23,977 nt of DNA, taken from contig DFIS01000002.1 of assembly GCA_002372175.1 (NCBI GenBank), forward strand, positions 1 to 23,977, given 5' to 3'. The translations under genes and the position numbers were made by a program. The notes under the pieces were generated by a model that did no database searches, had not been told where the DNA came from, and saw only the letters and a program-made list of their open reading frames with translations. Shown piece after piece: positions 22,513 to 23,977 of the stretch. Source of the stretch: Solobacterium sp. UBA3691. Lineage in GTDB: Bacteria > Bacillota_I > Bacilli_A > Erysipelotrichales > Erysipelotrichaceae. The stretch's first letter is position 1, and every line of letters begins with the position of its first letter.

Positions 22513-22956
22513 ATGGCATCAGCAAAAAAATCACTCTGGAACAAGGATTATACACTTGTCGTACTTGTCAACATCTTTGCGTCGACCGGCTTCTACTTCG
22601 TGCAGCCTACACTGCCGGGGTATGTTACCGGGCTAGGCGTATCGCCGGCAAGCGGACTGATAAGCATGGCCTGTTATGGACGGTCGTTCCCGGCTATATC
22701 ATGATCGATATCGGCCTGTGTCAAGGCTCTGCCCAATGAACAAAGAGGCATCGCGACCAGTACCTACTATATGTTTGCGGATGTCTTCCAGGGCTTCGTT
22801 CCGATGATCGGCGGCAGGATCGCAGAACTGACCAGTCCTGAAGGTCATATCGTCTATACTCCGCTGTATACACTCTGCGCCTCGATCATGGCAGCCGGAC
22901 TCGTTCTGTTCATGATCTATAATTACACACAGAAAAAGAAAGGAATCGTATTGTAA
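22513..22956 (+). pseudogene. Internally deleted MFS transporter remnant
   Basis: The first frame begins with GAGGTG and ATG at 22513 and encodes an MFS-type start (WNKDYTLVVLVNIFAS, then FYFVQPTLPGYVTGLGVSP) but stops at 22702-22704. In a different frame, from about 22705 to 22956, come the C-terminal MFS parts ALPNEQRGIATSTYYMFAD and FVPMIGGRIAEL, and a last helix ending at KKKGIVL. A normal MFS gene needs about 1.2 kb; only 0.44 kb remains, so roughly 0.7-0.8 kb from the middle is missing and the reading frame is broken. The ends still look well conserved, which suggests a recent loss. The final stop overlaps the ATG of the aldo/keto reductase (TAATG), showing the intact ancestor was co-transcribed and coupled with that gene. 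Confidence 0.85.
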
Positions 22957-23951
22957 TGAAGTATCAGAAACTCGGCAGTTCCGACATTGAAGTATCAAAG
23001 ATCGCTTTTGGTGCCTGGGGACTCGGCGGCGGCAGTGTCTGGGCAGACATGTCCCCGGATGTCAGATCCGCGTCGCATCTCTTGGATATCGCTGAAGAGA
23101 CCGGTATCAACTACATCGATACTGCTCCTGTCTACGGTACCGGAGCCAGTGAAGAGATCCTCGGCAAAGCCCTGCAGGGACGCCGGGACCGCTTCATTCT
23201 GCAGACCAAATGCTCGCTGAACTGGCGTCAGGGAGACGGCAACTTCCACTATGAACGTGACGGATATACCGTCAATAACTGTACCAGTGCAGCCGCTGTA
23301 CGCAAGGATGTCGAAGAATCCCTGCTGCGGATGAATACGGATTATATCGATGTGATCATCGTCCACTATGTATGTCCTTCATGGCCTGTATCCGAGACCA
23401 TGGCTTCCCTGAATGAACTGATCAAAGAAGGAAAGATACGTGCAGTCGGTCTTTCCAACAGCCAGCCTGCAGACTTAGATGAATACGCAAAGTACGGCAA
23501 TATCGCCCTGGTGCAGGAACAGTATTCGCTGATCGCACCTCTGCACGGACAGGCATACTTCGATACCTGCCGGAAACACGGAACGACCTTCCAGGTCTAC
23601 GGTGCTCTTGAAGAAGGCTTCCTGACCGGTCCCGAACAGCTTGCCAGAAGCTTCAAAAAAGGCGATATCCGGGCAAGACTGCCGTGGTATGAAAAAGATC
23701 ACAAGGAAAAGCTGAAGACCTTCTACGAGACCCTCAGCGACCTTCCCGCAAAGTATAACTGTTCCTGGGCAGTCCTGTTTGAAGCCTGGACGATGACACA
23801 GTACGATGATATGAACCTGCTGATCGGTTTCCGCCGCGAAGAGACCATCCGTGATACTGTAAAGTGCCTGGATATTCAGCTCACTCCCGAGGATATCGAC
23901 AGGATCACCGCTGCTGCTGAACCTGCCAGTGTTGAAACGATAGACAAATAA
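22956..23951 (+). CDS. Aldo/keto reductase
   Basis: A 331-residue NAD(P)H-dependent oxidoreductase of the AKR fold. The catalytic tetrad is visible: D55 and Y60 in YIDTAPVYGTG (53-63), K85 in ILQTKC, and H137 in IIVHYV. Other family marks are an initial YQKLGSSDIEVSKIAFGAWGLG strand (split around 3-24), GKIRAVGLSNSQPADL and a C-terminal LLIGFRREETIRD cofactor-binding segment. It is a cytoplasmic enzyme that probably reduces sugar aldehydes or ketones, substrate unknown. AAAGGAA lies 11 bases before the ATG, which overlaps the stop of the broken MFS gene. If the MFS gene no longer works, the reductase has lost its probable transport partner but itself looks intact. The 26 bases after its stop to the window end hold nothing recognisable. 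Confidence 0.95.
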   Translation: MKYQKLGSSDIEVSKIAFGAWGLGGGSVWADMSPDVRSASHLLDIAEETGINYIDTAPVYGTGASEEILGKALQGRRDRFILQTKCSLNWRQGDGNFHYERDGYTVNNCTSAAAVRKDVEESLLRMNTDYIDVIIVHYVCPSWPVSETMASLNELIKEGKIRAVGLSNSQPADLDEYAKYGNIALVQEQYSLIAPLHGQAYFDTCRKHGTTFQVYGALEEGFLTGPEQLARSFKKGDIRARLPWYEKDHKEKLKTFYETLSDLPAKYNCSWAVLFEAWTMTQYDDMNLLIGFRREETIRDTVKCLDIQLTPEDIDRITAAAEPASVETIDK

Positions 23952-23977
23952 AAGGTAATGTGAACTAGCGTGTGGGT

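Noticed and set aside
22504..22704. A 66-residue protein as a separate small gene
   Set aside because: It matches only the start of an MFS transporter and the rest follows in another frame, so it was called part of a pseudogene.

Overview
The window looks like chromosomal core DNA of a mid-GC Bacillota (Firmicutes), most likely an Erysipelotrichaceae-type organism. This is inferred from the gene content: a sepF-ylmH-divIVA-(T-box)-ileS block, a type III glutamine synthetase, a streptococcal-Ami-like oligopeptide transporter, strong AGGAGG ribosome binding sites and a tRNA-Ser with an encoded CCA end. No phage, insertion sequence or CRISPR array is visible.

Layout: 35-2025 holds a small membrane protein, then (minus strand) an S1-domain RNA-binding protein overlapping pgi. 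2095-2868 is a short plus-strand operon of a DUF212 (divergent PAP2) membrane protein and an Nfu-type Fe-S protein. 3050-5122 is glnN (GS III) with its own promoter and a terminator with a duplicated arm. 5170-7117 (minus) carries an AI-2E-family permease, a GNAT acetyltransferase and a DUF1653 protein. 7195-7965 is an endonuclease/exonuclease/phosphatase-fold enzyme, divergent from the permease. 8008-12599 (minus) is sepF, ylmH, divIVA and ileS, with an isoleucine T-box riboswitch between divIVA and ileS. 12713-13501 is an MscS-type channel, divergent from sepF.

13488-22214 (minus) is the most unusual region, a complete oligopeptide ABC transporter operon in the order oppA-oppB-oppC-oppD-oppF followed by an ApbE-like gene. 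Several parts are abnormal. OppA appears to be circularly permuted: the segment that normally forms the C-terminus of AmiA/AliB-type binding proteins sits directly behind the lipobox, and the protein stops where that segment would normally begin. OppD carries an insertion of about 245 residues, with a coiled coil, between Walker A and the Q-loop. OppB has a large extracytoplasmic loop. The last gene looks like an ApbE (FAD:protein FMN transferase) relative whose catalytic motifs are lost. The oppA-oppB gap contains two large hairpins that are not classical terminators.

22348-23951 has tRNA-Ser(CGA), a broken and internally deleted MFS transporter gene, and an aldo/keto reductase. Three genes (AI-2E permease, EEP enzyme, MscS channel) have a -10 box only 6-8 nt before the start codon and no Shine-Dalgarno sequence, so leaderless transcripts are predicted.
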